A DNA stretch of 64,000 bases, taken from NCBI GenBank assembly GCA_949948895.1, contig CATLHE010000004.1, positions 62,001-126,000 on the forward strand. Direction: 5' to 3'. Origin of the DNA: an uncultured Christensenella sp. Its GTDB lineage: Bacteria; Bacillota; Clostridia; Christensenellales; Pumilibacteraceae. The position numbers and the translations under genes were made by a program. The first letter of the stretch is position 1, and each line of letters starts with the position of its first letter. This document shows positions 1-9,888 of the stretch, in pieces. The notes beneath the pieces were generated by a model. The model did no database searches. It had not been told where the DNA came from and saw only the letters and a list, made by a program, of their open reading frames with translations.

Positions 1-114
1 TCGTCGAACTTTTTGTTGCGCATCAGCGAAAACAGCGCGCAGACTATTCTGCTTTGAGATCTCGCTTTGCCCGCGTTTGTTTTGCTTGCGTCCGTCAAAC
101 CCTCTCCCATAGCT

Positions 115-816
115 TTACAGCAATTGTCCGATACTGCCGTTAAACTGATTTTTGAATCCCTGTATCGGCGTTTTGTTTATTACTATTATATTGTCCGCGC
201 CGCCGCGGAAAAATCCGATAAACCCCGCCGCGGGATACACCACAAGCGACGTGCCGCCCACTATCAAGAGGTCGGCGTTTTCTATCGCGCCTATCGCGCC
301 GTTTACAGTCGATTCGTTGAGCGCTTCGCCGTAAAGCACCACGTCTGGCTTGATCACGCCGCCGCAGTCGCACAGCGGCACATTGGGCGCGCTTTTCATG
401 ATGTCGTCCAAACCGTAACGCTTGCCGCACTTCACGCACCGATTGCGGTGCACCGAGCCGTGAAGCTCGAACACCCGCCTGCTTCCCGCGGCTTGGTGCA
501 GTCCGTCTATGTTTTGCGTGACGATAGCGGACAGCTTGCCTGCGCTCTCCCACTCCGCGAGTTTCTTGTGCGCCGCGTTCGGCTTTGCGTCTCGGCATAT
601 CATTTTGTCGAAGTAAAACCTATAAAACTCGGCGGTATTCTCACGAAAGAACTCTGCGGAAAGAATGGACTCGGGCGGATAACGGTACTTTGTGTTGTAC
701 AGCCCGTCGGTACTGCGGAAATCGGGTATGCCGCTCTCCGTCGATACGCCCGCGCCGCCGAAAAACACTATCCGCTTTGCGCCGTCAATTTTTTCGAGAT
801 ACTCTTCGCGCGTCAT
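115..816 (-). CDS. Sir2-family NAD-dependent protein deacetylase
   Basis: 233 aa; GAGVSTESGIPDFRS, TQNIDGLHQAAG and HGS motifs plus CxxC zinc pairs. Confidence 0.95.
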   Translation of the reverse strand: MTREEYLEKIDGAKRIVFFGGAGVSTESGIPDFRSTDGLYNTKYRYPPESILSAEFFRENTAEFYRFYFDKMICRDAKPNAAHKKLAEWESAGKLSAIVTQNIDGLHQAAGSRRVFELHGSVHRNRCVKCGKRYGLDDIMKSAPNVPLCDCGGVIKPDVVLYGEALNESTVNGAIGAIENADLLIVGGTSLVVYPAAGFIGFFRGGADNIIVINKTPIQGFKNQFNGSIGQLL

Positions 817-1520
817 TTTGCGCCGCCCGTTCTTATGGCGTTTATCGCGGCGATCAGTTCTTTCGGGCTGTCGATTATCCTGTCGGGACCGAGCGGTTCG
901 ATTCGCGCTCTGTCACGAAATCCCCAAGTAACGGCGATAACGGGTATGCCGCAATTCTTTGCCGTAGCCACGTCGGTCTCGCCGTCGCCTACAAACACGC
1001 ACTCGCCTGCCGTCACGCCGAGTATTTCAAGCGCGCGCTTTACGCCGTCGGGCGCGGGTTTCGGTCTCACCGTATCCGAAGTACCTACGACCGCGTCCGT
1101 CTCTGGAAAAAATTCAAGCCGCAATTTTTGCGCCGCCGCGTCATACTTATTGGTGACTACCGCCGTCTTTATCCCCGATGTTTTCAGTTCGGTCAGCACG
1201 TCGCGAACGCCGTCGTATAATCGCGTCGCGTCCGCGCTGTGCGCGTCGTAGTATTTTGTAAACGCGCTCAAGCACGCGTCAAACTCGGTCGGATGAACAA
1301 ACCCGTCTTTATCGCATGCCCCTGCGTCGCCGCCTTTTACGTGCGTGATCGCGCGCTCTATCAGCCGCGGCACGCCGTTGCCGACAAACGCTCTCGCCTC
1401 GTTATAAGAAAGCGGCGGAAGCGCCACCGCGCCGAGCGCGTGGTTCACCGCCGTCATCAAGTCGTCAAGCGTGTTTAACAGCGTTCCATCGAGATCGAAG
1501 ATTACTGCGCGTACTTGCAT
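813..1520 (-). CDS. HAD-family phosphoglycolate phosphatase-like hydrolase
   Basis: 235 aa; FDLDGTLLNT motif and GDGETDVATAKNCG; overlaps sir2 start by 4 nt. Confidence 0.9.
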   Translation of the reverse strand: MQVRAVIFDLDGTLLNTLDDLMTAVNHALGAVALPPLSYNEARAFVGNGVPRLIERAITHVKGGDAGACDKDGFVHPTEFDACLSAFTKYYDAHSADATRLYDGVRDVLTELKTSGIKTAVVTNKYDAAAQKLRLEFFPETDAVVGTSDTVRPKPAPDGVKRALEILGVTAGECVFVGDGETDVATAKNCGIPVIAVTWGFRDRARIEPLGPDRIIDSPKELIAAINAIRTGGAK

Positions 1521-2197
1521 TATTGCTCCGTTGTATCGAGAATTTCATCGCGGTGCGCCGCCGCGCCGCCCGGCACCCACACGCTCGCTATGCCGAAGCG
1601 GTTTGCGCCTTCTATATCGCTCGTGCGGTCGTCTCCGATCATGACCGACTCGTTCTTTTCCAAACCGTACTTATCGAACAGTCTTCCGAAATACGCGGGG
1701 TCGGGCTTGCGACAGCCGTGCTCGGAGCTTATGAGCATGCCGTCAAACGCGCCGTCGAGCCCGCATTCTTTTATCTCGTCGTAGGTAAATGCCGCTTGAG
1801 CGTTAGACAGAAGGTACACGTTTTTGCCCATTGCTTTAAGCTCGTCCAAAAGCGCGCGCGCACCGTCGAACGGTGTCAGTCGCTCTATCGACGCGCGGCG
1901 GAATATCCTCAGCGCTTCCGTCGCGGCTTCGCGCGACAGCCGTCCGCCCACGCTCCGCGCCATGCTCTCGAACTGCGTCACGCAGTCGCACTCGGGGAAC
2001 AGAAATTTATGCTCCGCGGCGGCGCGCTCGTTAAACAGTTTCCAATACCTATCGAACTCATAGCACAGCCGCTTTTCGTCCGTTTTTATTCCATGCGCTG
2101 CAAAATACTCGCCAACGGGCGTCCATGCCTTTTTGCAGTGTTCGTCGGTCTTGACGTCTATGAGCGTGTTGTATAGATCGAAAATATAATTTTTCAT
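1520..2197 (-). CDS. HAD-family hydrolase (YjjG/haloacid dehalogenase-like)
   Basis: MKNYIFDLYNTLIDVKTD start, GDDRTSDIEGANRFG; start trimmed from ORF 1520..2419 because of the RBS gaggtgaac before ATG at 2197. Confidence 0.88.
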   Translation of the reverse strand: MKNYIFDLYNTLIDVKTDEHCKKAWTPVGEYFAAHGIKTDEKRLCYEFDRYWKLFNERAAAEHKFLFPECDCVTQFESMARSVGGRLSREAATEALRIFRRASIERLTPFDGARALLDELKAMGKNVYLLSNAQAAFTYDEIKECGLDGAFDGMLISSEHGCRKPDPAYFGRLFDKYGLEKNESVMIGDDRTSDIEGANRFGIASVWVPGGAAAHRDEILDTTEQ

Positions 2198-2223
2198 GTT
2201 CACCTCGCGCAAAGCGTTTATGC

Positions 2224-3789
2224 TTATAAATCGTCGCTGAGCGAGTCTACCGCGTCGTCGTCTATATCTGCGGCGGCGGGCTCGTATGCCTCGCCCGCGC
2301 TCTGTTCGGGCGGTTCGTACGGCGCGGGATCGCCATCGTAAAACGACTGCTTGCCGTACGCGCTCGGGGCTTCGGGGTGATGATCGGGGCTCTTGAACGT
2401 GACCGTTGCGGGGTTCCACAATAAGCGCACCGAGCCCGTTTCGCCGTTACGGTGCTTTGCCACGTTGAGGAAAACCGTTTCCGTGCCTTGCGGCGAGTTG
2501 CTCGATGCCGCCGCGTCGTCGGCTTCGGGCTTTTTCGACGCAGAGCGGTCGAGAAAGAACACTATGTCCGCGTCCTGCTCGATAGCGCCCGAGTCGCGCA
2601 GGTCGCTTAGTTGTGGCGTGGGGTCTTTGCGCTTGTCTATGTCGCGGCTCATTTGCGAGAGCAGGAGTATGGGAACGTTGAGCTCTTTCGCCGCGAGTTT
2701 GAGCGAGCGTGTGATCTCCGCTATCTCGCGCACTATGTTATCTATACTCTTGCCGCTATGCATGAGCTGTAAGTAGTCGATCATGACAAAGTCCAAGCCG
2801 TGGCTGTGTTTGAGCTGACGGCACTTACTGAGTATTTCCGCTGGCGTTACGTCGCCCGACTCGTCTATAAACAATTGCGCGTCGCCGAACTTGTTTTGCG
2901 CGCGGTACAGTTTGGACCAATCGTCGGCAGTAACCGCGGCGCGATTGGCGCGCGACATGTCGTAATTACCTACCGAGCACAGCATGCGCTTGGCGAGCTG
3001 AACGCCGCTCATTTCCAGCGAGAACACCGCGACTGAATAACGTTTTTTGTCTTTGCCGTGCGGCGCAGCGAGCGCGGCGTTTACCGCGCAGTTCATGGCA
3101 AAACTCGTTTTACCCTGACCGGGGCGCGCCGCGAGGATTATAAGGTCGCTTCTTTGAAACCCGCCGCCGAGCAGTGAGTCGAGGTACGGAAAGCCCGTAG
3201 TCACGCCCCTGAACGCGTCGCTGTTTTCTTGGCGTTCTTTGAGATCGGCAAGCGCCTGATTGACGAAAGTACGCACGGGTTCGGGCTTGCCGCGCCTGCC
3301 CGTTTCCGCCAGCGCGTACAGCGCACTCTCCGCCATGGTCAGGGCTTTGTCGTCGGGGTCGAGCGCGTACGCCGCGTCCGCCATTTGTTTGGCTACCGCT
3401 ATCATTGCGCGGAGCTTGGCGGTCTTTCGGACTATATTGTAATAGTACGCCGAGTTGCTCACCGACGGAACGGCGTTCACCAGTTCCGAAACGTACTCAA
3501 CGCCGCCGCACATGCCGAGCGTGCCGTTCGCGCTGAGCTGTTCGGTGACGGTGACGAGGTCGACGGGCTTGGTCGCCGCGAACACGCTCGACATCGCCTC
3601 GAATATGAATTTGTGCGAGGGATTGTAAAAATCGTCCGAGTCGAGCTGCGGCAGGTATTCCATTGCCGTCGAGCTGTCGAGGAGCATGCCGCCGAGCAGC
3701 GCGCTCTCCGCTTCGTAGTTATTGGGCGTTTCGCGCGCCGTCACGTTGGGATGGCGCTTTACGCTTTCATCTTGATTGTTGTTTGCCAT
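2224..3789 (-). CDS. dnaB: replicative DNA helicase DnaB
   Basis: ESALLGGMLLD N-domain, AARPGQGKTSFAMN Walker A, DYLQLM, SQMSRDIDKR; start trimmed to MANNNQ. Confidence 0.96.
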   Translation of the reverse strand: MANNNQDESVKRHPNVTARETPNNYEAESALLGGMLLDSSTAMEYLPQLDSDDFYNPSHKFIFEAMSSVFAATKPVDLVTVTEQLSANGTLGMCGGVEYVSELVNAVPSVSNSAYYYNIVRKTAKLRAMIAVAKQMADAAYALDPDDKALTMAESALYALAETGRRGKPEPVRTFVNQALADLKERQENSDAFRGVTTGFPYLDSLLGGGFQRSDLIILAARPGQGKTSFAMNCAVNAALAAPHGKDKKRYSVAVFSLEMSGVQLAKRMLCSVGNYDMSRANRAAVTADDWSKLYRAQNKFGDAQLFIDESGDVTPAEILSKCRQLKHSHGLDFVMIDYLQLMHSGKSIDNIVREIAEITRSLKLAAKELNVPILLLSQMSRDIDKRKDPTPQLSDLRDSGAIEQDADIVFFLDRSASKKPEADDAAASSNSPQGTETVFLNVAKHRNGETGSVRLLWNPATVTFKSPDHHPEAPSAYGKQSFYDGDPAPYEPPEQSAGEAYEPAAADIDDDAVDSLSDDL

Positions 3790-3897
3790 TTTTTTAAGAC
3801 CTATCCGTCGTTGAGAGTGATTGATATTATCTTCCGCTATTATAGTTTGTATTTGTTTGTTTGTCAATAAGCAGTTCACCGTTATCGTAAAGCTTCC

Positions 3898-4355
3898 GTA
3901 GGGCGTGACGACCTCGGCACGCCGCCAACCAAATGTTGGACGGATGTCGTGTATGAACGCGAAGATAATTTGAGGTTACACCCGAATAAAAACATGCACG
4001 TTTATGGGTTGTCGTTTGTTTAACGTTTACGTCATGCGGCGGTTCGCCTAGTTCATTCGCTTACGCTCAGGATGACAAGAAAGCGGTAATTAACTTTCAA
4101 ACAACCGTATGGTGTGACGACCTCGGCACGCCGTTGTTTTTCCTGTTGCATTTATTCGGGTGTAACGTGAAACAATCGCCCACGTAAACACACGATAGTC
4201 GTCCAACATTCGGTTGGTTATAGCGTCGCAGTCGCGCGGCAGACGGGCAACAGGCGGCAAGCCGCCGAAAATGCATGAGCGCAACGCCTTTATTCGGGTG
4301 TAACGTGAAACAATCGCCCACGTAAACACACGACAGTCGTCCAACATTTGGTTGG
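3898..4355. repeat. intergenic repeat mosaic between dnaB and lipoprotein gene
   Basis: near-identical 64-nt units 4153-4216 and 4292-4355 (ttcgggtgtaacgtgaaacaatcgcccacgtaaacacacga[t/c]agtcgtccaacatt[c/t]ggttgg) plus other modules. Confidence 0.9.
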
Positions 4356-5309
4356 CTACATGGGGAGGTGCGAATCGTAATCCCTAAACTCCTCGGGATT
4401 ATACGGGAACCTATCGAGCAGAGTGGTCTTAGGCTTTTTGGCGCGCGTTACGAGCATAATAACGCCAAACACGACCCCGCCCGCGGCGAGCGCGACGCCG
4501 TACCAACCGTACGGCACGGGACGGGTGTATGCAAAGCTCATATCCGATTCGGTCGTATCGAAGTACCGCGAAAACACATACTCGGCGTAATCGCCGTCAA
4601 GATCGCGAGAAGTCCCCGACGAGCTCATGCGCTTGGACCCCGTCATTGCATAGTTAAGCTTGAGAAGATCGGGCTCGAACCCTCTAAGGTACGGGAACGC
4701 GTCGACCACCGACGGCAAGTACGTAATGCGCTCGCCGGTATTCTCCTTGTACGAGAACCAACCGTTTTTCAGCCGTTGTATCACCGACGACGACTGATTG
4801 GGCAGGACGGCGTCATACTCGGCGCGTATCCCGTTGAACGGATTGGCGGACTTTTTCACATACTTGCGCACGAACGGATTAGTCTTGTACGACGCCGAAA
4901 AATCCACCGACTCCGCAATATCGCGCAACCTATCGCTTACAAAACTCCCGCCGCCGTTTCCGCCGCTGTCCGCGCCCGCATCCGAAAACGCTATACGATA
5001 ACTAGCCGTGTACGCGTCCGAAGTATATACCGAATCGACTATCTCGCAACCGAACCCCGAGAACAGCTCGAAGAAATACCCGTGAACGTTGTACTTGTCG
5101 CCGTTTGCGTCAGTCGCCGCCGAGGCTTCCATTTTGCGCACGGTATCGAGGTCTATCGACACCGTGTACATATTGTACCGCGTGCCGTTCTCGGTATAAT
5201 CGCGAACGGTAACGCTCGCGCCGCAGCCCGAAAAAGCAAGAGCGCACGCCGCTATCGCGCACACTGTGCCAATACGTTTTATTCGTTTTTTCAGAGCTGC
5301 GGTCGGCAT
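4356..5309 (-). CDS. putative membrane lipoprotein with C-terminal TM segment
   Basis: 317 aa, signal peptide with AFSGCG lipobox, TM near C-terminus. Confidence 0.7.
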   Translation of the reverse strand: MPTAALKKRIKRIGTVCAIAACALAFSGCGASVTVRDYTENGTRYNMYTVSIDLDTVRKMEASAATDANGDKYNVHGYFFELFSGFGCEIVDSVYTSDAYTASYRIAFSDAGADSGGNGGGSFVSDRLRDIAESVDFSASYKTNPFVRKYVKKSANPFNGIRAEYDAVLPNQSSSVIQRLKNGWFSYKENTGERITYLPSVVDAFPYLRGFEPDLLKLNYAMTGSKRMSSSGTSRDLDGDYAEYVFSRYFDTTESDMSFAYTRPVPYGWYGVALAAGGVVFGVIMLVTRAKKPKTTLLDRFPYNPEEFRDYDSHLPM

Positions 5310-5359
5310 ATAATTACCTTGAAATTTGTATTCGAAGCGGAACAGTATTCCGCGCCGCT

Positions 5360-5446
5360 ATTAGTCGGGTGTAACATAAAACAAACAACGCACGCCAACA
5401 CACGACATAAATCCAAGCTGTGCTTGGCGTCAAACATTTGGTTTGG
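5360..5446. repeat. intergenic repeat module overlapping the 3' end of pepF
   Basis: tcgggtgtaac...aacacacgacataaatccaagctgtgcttggcgtcaaacatttggtttgg. Confidence 0.85.
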
Positions 5447-7211
5447 TCAGTTGTTTGAGTTCTTGGAGCGAGTCGTTGAACAGTGCGAACGCGTCGTTGT
5501 ACGGTTTTTCGGTCGCGAGATCGACCTCGGTATCGCAGAGTATATCGTACGGTGATTTGTGCCCGCCGGCGCGGAGGAACTTGTTCTTATAGATATCTAC
5601 GTACCCGTCGCGCGTGAGGATATTGCGCGCTATGCTCGTTGCGGCCGTAAGCCCCGTCGCGTACTTATACACGTAGAACGCGTTATAAAAATGCGGGATG
5701 CGCGACCATTCGTACTTGATAAGATCGTCCGACACGGATTCGCCGTAGTATTTCTTATTGAGATCGAGATACAAGCCGTTGAGCGCGTCCACGGTGAGCG
5801 GCTTGCCCTCGAGGTCCATTTTGTGCGCGTAGTACTCGAACTCGGCGAACATGGTCTGACGGAACAGCGTTGTGCGGAAGCGGTCGAGCCGATAGCTCAA
5901 CAGGTACGCGCGCACGCGCTCGTCTTTTACGTTGTTCATGAGATAGTTTTCGAGCAGGGTCTCGTTACAGATCGACGCGACCTCGGCGACGAATATCTGA
6001 TAGTCGGCTTTCTCGAACGGCTGAGTTTCCTGCGAGTAGTACGAGTGCAGGCAGTGCCCGAGCTCGTGCGCGACGGTAAAGATATCGTTGGTCGTTTGCT
6101 GATAGTTCAAGAGCACGTACGGATGCACGCCGTAAGAGCCCCAGCTGTACGCGCCTCCGCGCTTGCCGTCGTTGGGCATTACGTCTATCCAGCCCTCGGT
6201 CATTGCTTTGTTGAGCAGCGCGACATAGTCCGCGCCCATGGGCGCGAGCGCGGTTTTTACGAGCTCGCACGCTTCCTCGTACGGGAGTTTCATTTGCGCG
6301 TTTTCCACAACGGGAACGTACAGGTCGTACATATGCAGGTCTTTGAGCCCGAGCATTTGTTTTCTGAGCGCGATATATTCGTGGAGCGGCGCGAGGTTTT
6401 TATCGACAGCGGCAATGAGGTTTTCGTATACCGAAGTGGGCACGTTGTCGCCGTACATGCCCATTTGCAAACAGTCGCTGTACCCGCGCGCACGCGCGAT
6501 AAAGTTGTCGCTCTTGACACAGCCGGCATAGTTGGCGGCGAGCGTGTTTATATGCGCCGCATACCCCGCGTACAGGTTGGTAAACGCGGCCTTTCGGACT
6601 TTTCTGTCCTCGTCTGCGAGCAGTTCGCCGTACGATTCGTTATTGAGCTCGATCTTTTCGCCGCCGCGCTTTACCGGCTTGAACTTGAGATCGGCGTTCA
6701 TGAGCATGGACGCGACGTTGTCGGGCGTGCCGAGCGCTTCGCCCGCCATGGCGAGTAATCGCTCTTCCTTGTCCGAGAGTATGTGCGCGTTTATGCGCTT
6801 GATCTCTTTGAGCTGGAAGTCGTAGTCCTTGAACTCTGGATCGTTTATATACCCGTCGAGCACGGCGTCGCCGAGCGCGGACAGCTCGCTGCGCATGAAC
6901 GCGCTCGCCGTCATGACTTTGCCCATCAATGCTTCCGTGCGGTTCGCGTACCCGACGGCTTTGCTCTCCGCGAGGTCTTCGTGCGAGAGCATGTGCGAGT
7001 ACAAGTACAGCGTGCCCAGCTTTTGCGATATCTTCGAGTCGAGCCTGAAACACTCGAGCGCTTTATCGCGGTCGCCGAGCGTGCCGCTGTACGCCGCGAG
7101 CTCGGGCAGCATGTCCAAGACCGCGGCAAAATCTTTCTCGAACGCCGCGTCGTCGGCGTATATGTCCGACAGATCCCATTTGTACTTTTGCGGTACTTCC
7201 TTCCTCTTCAT
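5430..7211 (-). CDS. pepF: oligoendopeptidase F (M3 metallopeptidase)
   Basis: 593 aa; FTVAHELGHCLHSYYS HExxH motif; PepF N-terminal domain. Confidence 0.95.
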   Translation of the reverse strand: MKRKEVPQKYKWDLSDIYADDAAFEKDFAAVLDMLPELAAYSGTLGDRDKALECFRLDSKISQKLGTLYLYSHMLSHEDLAESKAVGYANRTEALMGKVMTASAFMRSELSALGDAVLDGYINDPEFKDYDFQLKEIKRINAHILSDKEERLLAMAGEALGTPDNVASMLMNADLKFKPVKRGGEKIELNNESYGELLADEDRKVRKAAFTNLYAGYAAHINTLAANYAGCVKSDNFIARARGYSDCLQMGMYGDNVPTSVYENLIAAVDKNLAPLHEYIALRKQMLGLKDLHMYDLYVPVVENAQMKLPYEEACELVKTALAPMGADYVALLNKAMTEGWIDVMPNDGKRGGAYSWGSYGVHPYVLLNYQQTTNDIFTVAHELGHCLHSYYSQETQPFEKADYQIFVAEVASICNETLLENYLMNNVKDERVRAYLLSYRLDRFRTTLFRQTMFAEFEYYAHKMDLEGKPLTVDALNGLYLDLNKKYYGESVSDDLIKYEWSRIPHFYNAFYVYKYATGLTAATSIARNILTRDGYVDIYKNKFLRAGGHKSPYDILCDTEVDLATEKPYNDAFALFNDSLQELKQLTKPNV

Positions 7212-7245
7212 ATTTTTACTCCTTACCTTATTTGGTAGTTTATTG

Positions 7246-7288
7246 TTTCGTAGCTCCTATAAGTCCATAGGTAGTATTCATGTTTGCG
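7246..7288. repeat. 43-nt direct repeat copy 1
   Basis: tttcgtagctcctataagtccataggtagtattcatgtttgcg. Confidence 0.9.
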
Positions 7289-7320
7289 CCACTGTTTACT
7301 TTGTTGCGCGGGACTATGGT

Positions 7321-7363
7321 TTTCGTGGCTCCTATAAGTCCATAGGTAGTATTCATGTTTGCG
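7321..7363. repeat. 43-nt direct repeat copy 2
   Basis: tttcgtggctcctataagtccataggtagtattcatgtttgcg; one mismatch to copy 1, 75 nt apart. Confidence 0.9.
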
Positions 7364-7389
7364 GTGATAGTTTATAATGATGTTTTTAC

Positions 7390-7652
7390 GTAGGGAGCGC
7401 AGACCCCTGCGCTCCGCAAACCAAATGTTTGACGATTGTCGTGTGTTTACAAGGTGATTTGTTTTACGTAACACCCGAATAGGAGCGGTGCATATTTTCT
7501 TTTGTCATTCTGAACGCAGTGAAGAATCTTTGGCGTAGCCGCATGGTTGTCTTGTTAAATAAACGACATCCTATATCGTTCCACACCTTTTCGGGTGCAA
7601 TGCAATATCACAACCCAAGCCCACACACGACAGAAATCCAAACCGTGTTTGG
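7390..7652. repeat. intergenic repeat mosaic downstream of the PFL gene
   Basis: GTAG hairpin module, tcattctgaacg...gaagaatct module, ccaaaccgtgtttgg hairpin. Confidence 0.85.
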
Positions 7653-9005
7653 CTAGTTCTTGAACGAATGGATGGGCGCGGGGATCGCGCCGCCGCGATC
7701 GATGAATTTGGACGGGTCGGCGGTGTTTACGCGCATGATCGGCGCGGTGCCGAACAGTCCGCCGAAGTTGACCTCGTCGCCTACCGTTTTGCCGTACACG
7801 GGTATAACGCGGACCGCCGTGGTCTTGCCGTTGATCATGCCTATCGCGCACTCGTCGGCTATCATTGCGGATATGACCGCGGCGGACGTGTCGCCGGGCA
7901 CGGCTATCATGTCCAGCCCGACCGAACACACCGCGGTCATTGCTTCGAGCTTTTCTATATTGATCGCGCCGAGCCGCGCCGCTTCTATCATGCCCGCGTC
8001 CTCGGAAACGGGAATGAACGCGCCGCTCAGTCCCCCGACGCGCGCCGACGCCATGACGCCGCCTTTCTTGACTGCGTCGTTCAAGAGCGCGAGCGCGGCG
8101 GTCGTGCCGCATGCGCCTACGCGTTCCAGCCCGATGCTTTCGAGTATGCGCGCTACGGAATCGCCTACTGCGGGCGTGGGCGCGAGCGACAGGTCGACTA
8201 CGCCTTTATCGAACCCGAGCTCATCCGCCGCCGCCGAGCCGATGAGCTGACCGAGCCGCGTTATCTTGAACGCCGTGCGCTTTATCAGTTCGCAGATCTT
8301 GGTTATGTCGTAGTCGGGGTGTTTGTTTATTTCGTACTCGACTACGCCGGGGCCCGAAACGCCCACATTGACCGCGCACTCGCCCTCGGTCAGACCCGTG
8401 AACGCGCCCGCCATGAACGGGTTGTCGTCAACGGCGTTGCAGAACACGACGAGCTTGCCGCAGCCGAACGAGTCGGTCTTGCGCGTGCGGTACGCGAGGT
8501 CTTTTATCGCTTCGCCCAAAAGCTTGATAGCGTCGAGGTTCATGCCTGCCTTGGTCGACGCTACGTTGACCGATGAGCAGACAATGTCGGTTGTCGACAG
8601 CGCTTCGGGCAGGGTCTTTAAAAACTCCGTTTCTTTCTTGGTCGCGGATTTTTGGACGAGCGCGGAGTACCCGCCTATAAAGTCGACCCCGAGCGTTTTG
8701 CCCGCGCGGTCGAGCGTTTTCGCGAGCCCGATATAATCGCCGCACGCCGCGCCCACTATCGATATCGGCGTGACGGCTATGCGCTTATTGACTATCTTGA
8801 CGCCGTACCGCGTTTCCAGCATGGCGCACACGGGCACGAGCCGTTCCGCGTACTTGGTTATCTTGTCGTACACCGCGGCGTTGCACCGCGCGCTGTCGTC
8901 GCTTATGCAGTCGGTGAGCGACATGGACAGCGTGACCGTTCGCACGTCGAGATGACGGTTGTCGAGCATGTCTATGGTTTCGATTATCTCGTTGTCGGTA
9001 AACAT
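7653..9005 (-). CDS. PFL (UPF0210/DUF711) family protein
   Basis: 450 aa; typical conserved family sequence, paired with an ACT-domain gene. Confidence 0.9.
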   Translation of the reverse strand: MFTDNEIIETIDMLDNRHLDVRTVTLSMSLTDCISDDSARCNAAVYDKITKYAERLVPVCAMLETRYGVKIVNKRIAVTPISIVGAACGDYIGLAKTLDRAGKTLGVDFIGGYSALVQKSATKKETEFLKTLPEALSTTDIVCSSVNVASTKAGMNLDAIKLLGEAIKDLAYRTRKTDSFGCGKLVVFCNAVDDNPFMAGAFTGLTEGECAVNVGVSGPGVVEYEINKHPDYDITKICELIKRTAFKITRLGQLIGSAAADELGFDKGVVDLSLAPTPAVGDSVARILESIGLERVGACGTTAALALLNDAVKKGGVMASARVGGLSGAFIPVSEDAGMIEAARLGAINIEKLEAMTAVCSVGLDMIAVPGDTSAAVISAMIADECAIGMINGKTTAVRVIPVYGKTVGDEVNFGGLFGTAPIMRVNTADPSKFIDRGGAIPAPIHSFKN

Positions 9006-9274
9006 TACACCCTCTGCATTGCGTTGAACAGGTCTTCGTGCTGAACGTGAACGACAACGCCGAGCTTTTCGGTGGCTTTACATAGCCTGTCCGAAAGCGT
9101 GTCGGGCGGCACGTTCGCGTCCGTTGCGTCCACAAGCATGATCATGACAAAGTTGTCTTGCAAGATCGTTTGCGATATGTCTTCGATGTTGACTTTGAGT
9201 TTGGCAAGCTCCGCCGATACTGCGGCGATTATGCCCGTTTTGTCTTTGCCTATTACCGATACTACTGCTTTCAT
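9005..9274 (-). CDS. ACT domain-containing protein (UPF0237 family)
   Basis: 89 aa; [36 protein letters not shown]. Confidence 0.92.
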   Translation of the reverse strand: MKAVVSVIGKDKTGIIAAVSAELAKLKVNIEDISQTILQDNFVMIMLVDATDANVPPDTLSDRLCKATEKLGVVVHVQHEDLFNAMQRV

Positions 9275-9324
9275 ACTCTCGATTATACCATAACCGCCCG
9301 CGCTAAATCAAGCCTTTCAAGCCA

Positions 9325-9825
9325 ACCAATCACAGATTGGATTTCTGTCGTGTATTTGCGTGATCGTTAATTTTACATTACACCCGAATAAAGGCGGTGC
9401 ATATTTTCTTTTGTCATTCCGAGCTTGCGAGGAATCTAGGCGAACCGCCGCATAGTTGTCGCGCAAAACCAACGATACCCCATAATGTCCCGCACTTATT
9501 CGGGTGCAATGCTATTCCCACACCAACGCCAACGCACGACATCCGTCCAACATTTGGTTGGCGGGCTTACGCCCTAGATCCTTCGGCTTCGCCTCAGGAT
9601 GACAAGTATCAATAACGGGATTTCAACTCAACGTCATTTTTGATTCAATGAGTTACATGTTGTTTTATGTCATTCCGAGCTTGCGAGGAATCCAGGCGAA
9701 CCGCCGCATAGTTGTCGCGCAAAACCAACGATACCCCATAATGTCCCGCACTTATTCGGGTGCTCCCAATAACAAATCACCAACGCCAACACACGACATC
9801 CGTCCAACATTTGGTTGGCAAACGA
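9325..9825. repeat. intergenic repeat mosaic with a tandem-like duplication
   Basis: 9413-9515 and 9669-9763 share tcattccgagcttgcgaggaatc(t/c)aggcgaaccgccgcatagttgtcgcgcaaaaccaacgataccccataatgtcccgcacttattcgggtgc. Confidence 0.9.
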
Positions 9826-9829
9826 CAAA

Positions 9830-9851
9830 GCCCGACGGATATCCGTCGGGC
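9830..9851 (-). terminator. perfect 22-nt palindrome GCCCGACGGATATCCGTCGGGC downstream of the Ig-like lipoprotein gene
   Basis: 11-bp self-complementary arms about 38 nt after the stop codon. Confidence 0.55.
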
Positions 9852-9888
9852 AATAAGTCTGTTTATCGTCAATTATAAGTATCGAATC

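Noticed and set aside
67-1251. Long plus-strand ORF opposite sir2 and the HAD gene
   Set aside because: Antisense shadow ORF; protein is low-complexity and R/V/A-rich with no motifs, while the minus strand holds clear families. The same applies to many others (5559-6758 +, 7668-8576 +, 14119-15240 +, 27949-29163 +, 35083-36642 +).
7223-7474. 83-aa minus ORF with repeated KHEYYLWTYRS
   Set aside because: Translation of the 43-nt direct repeat and REP-like module, not a credible gene.
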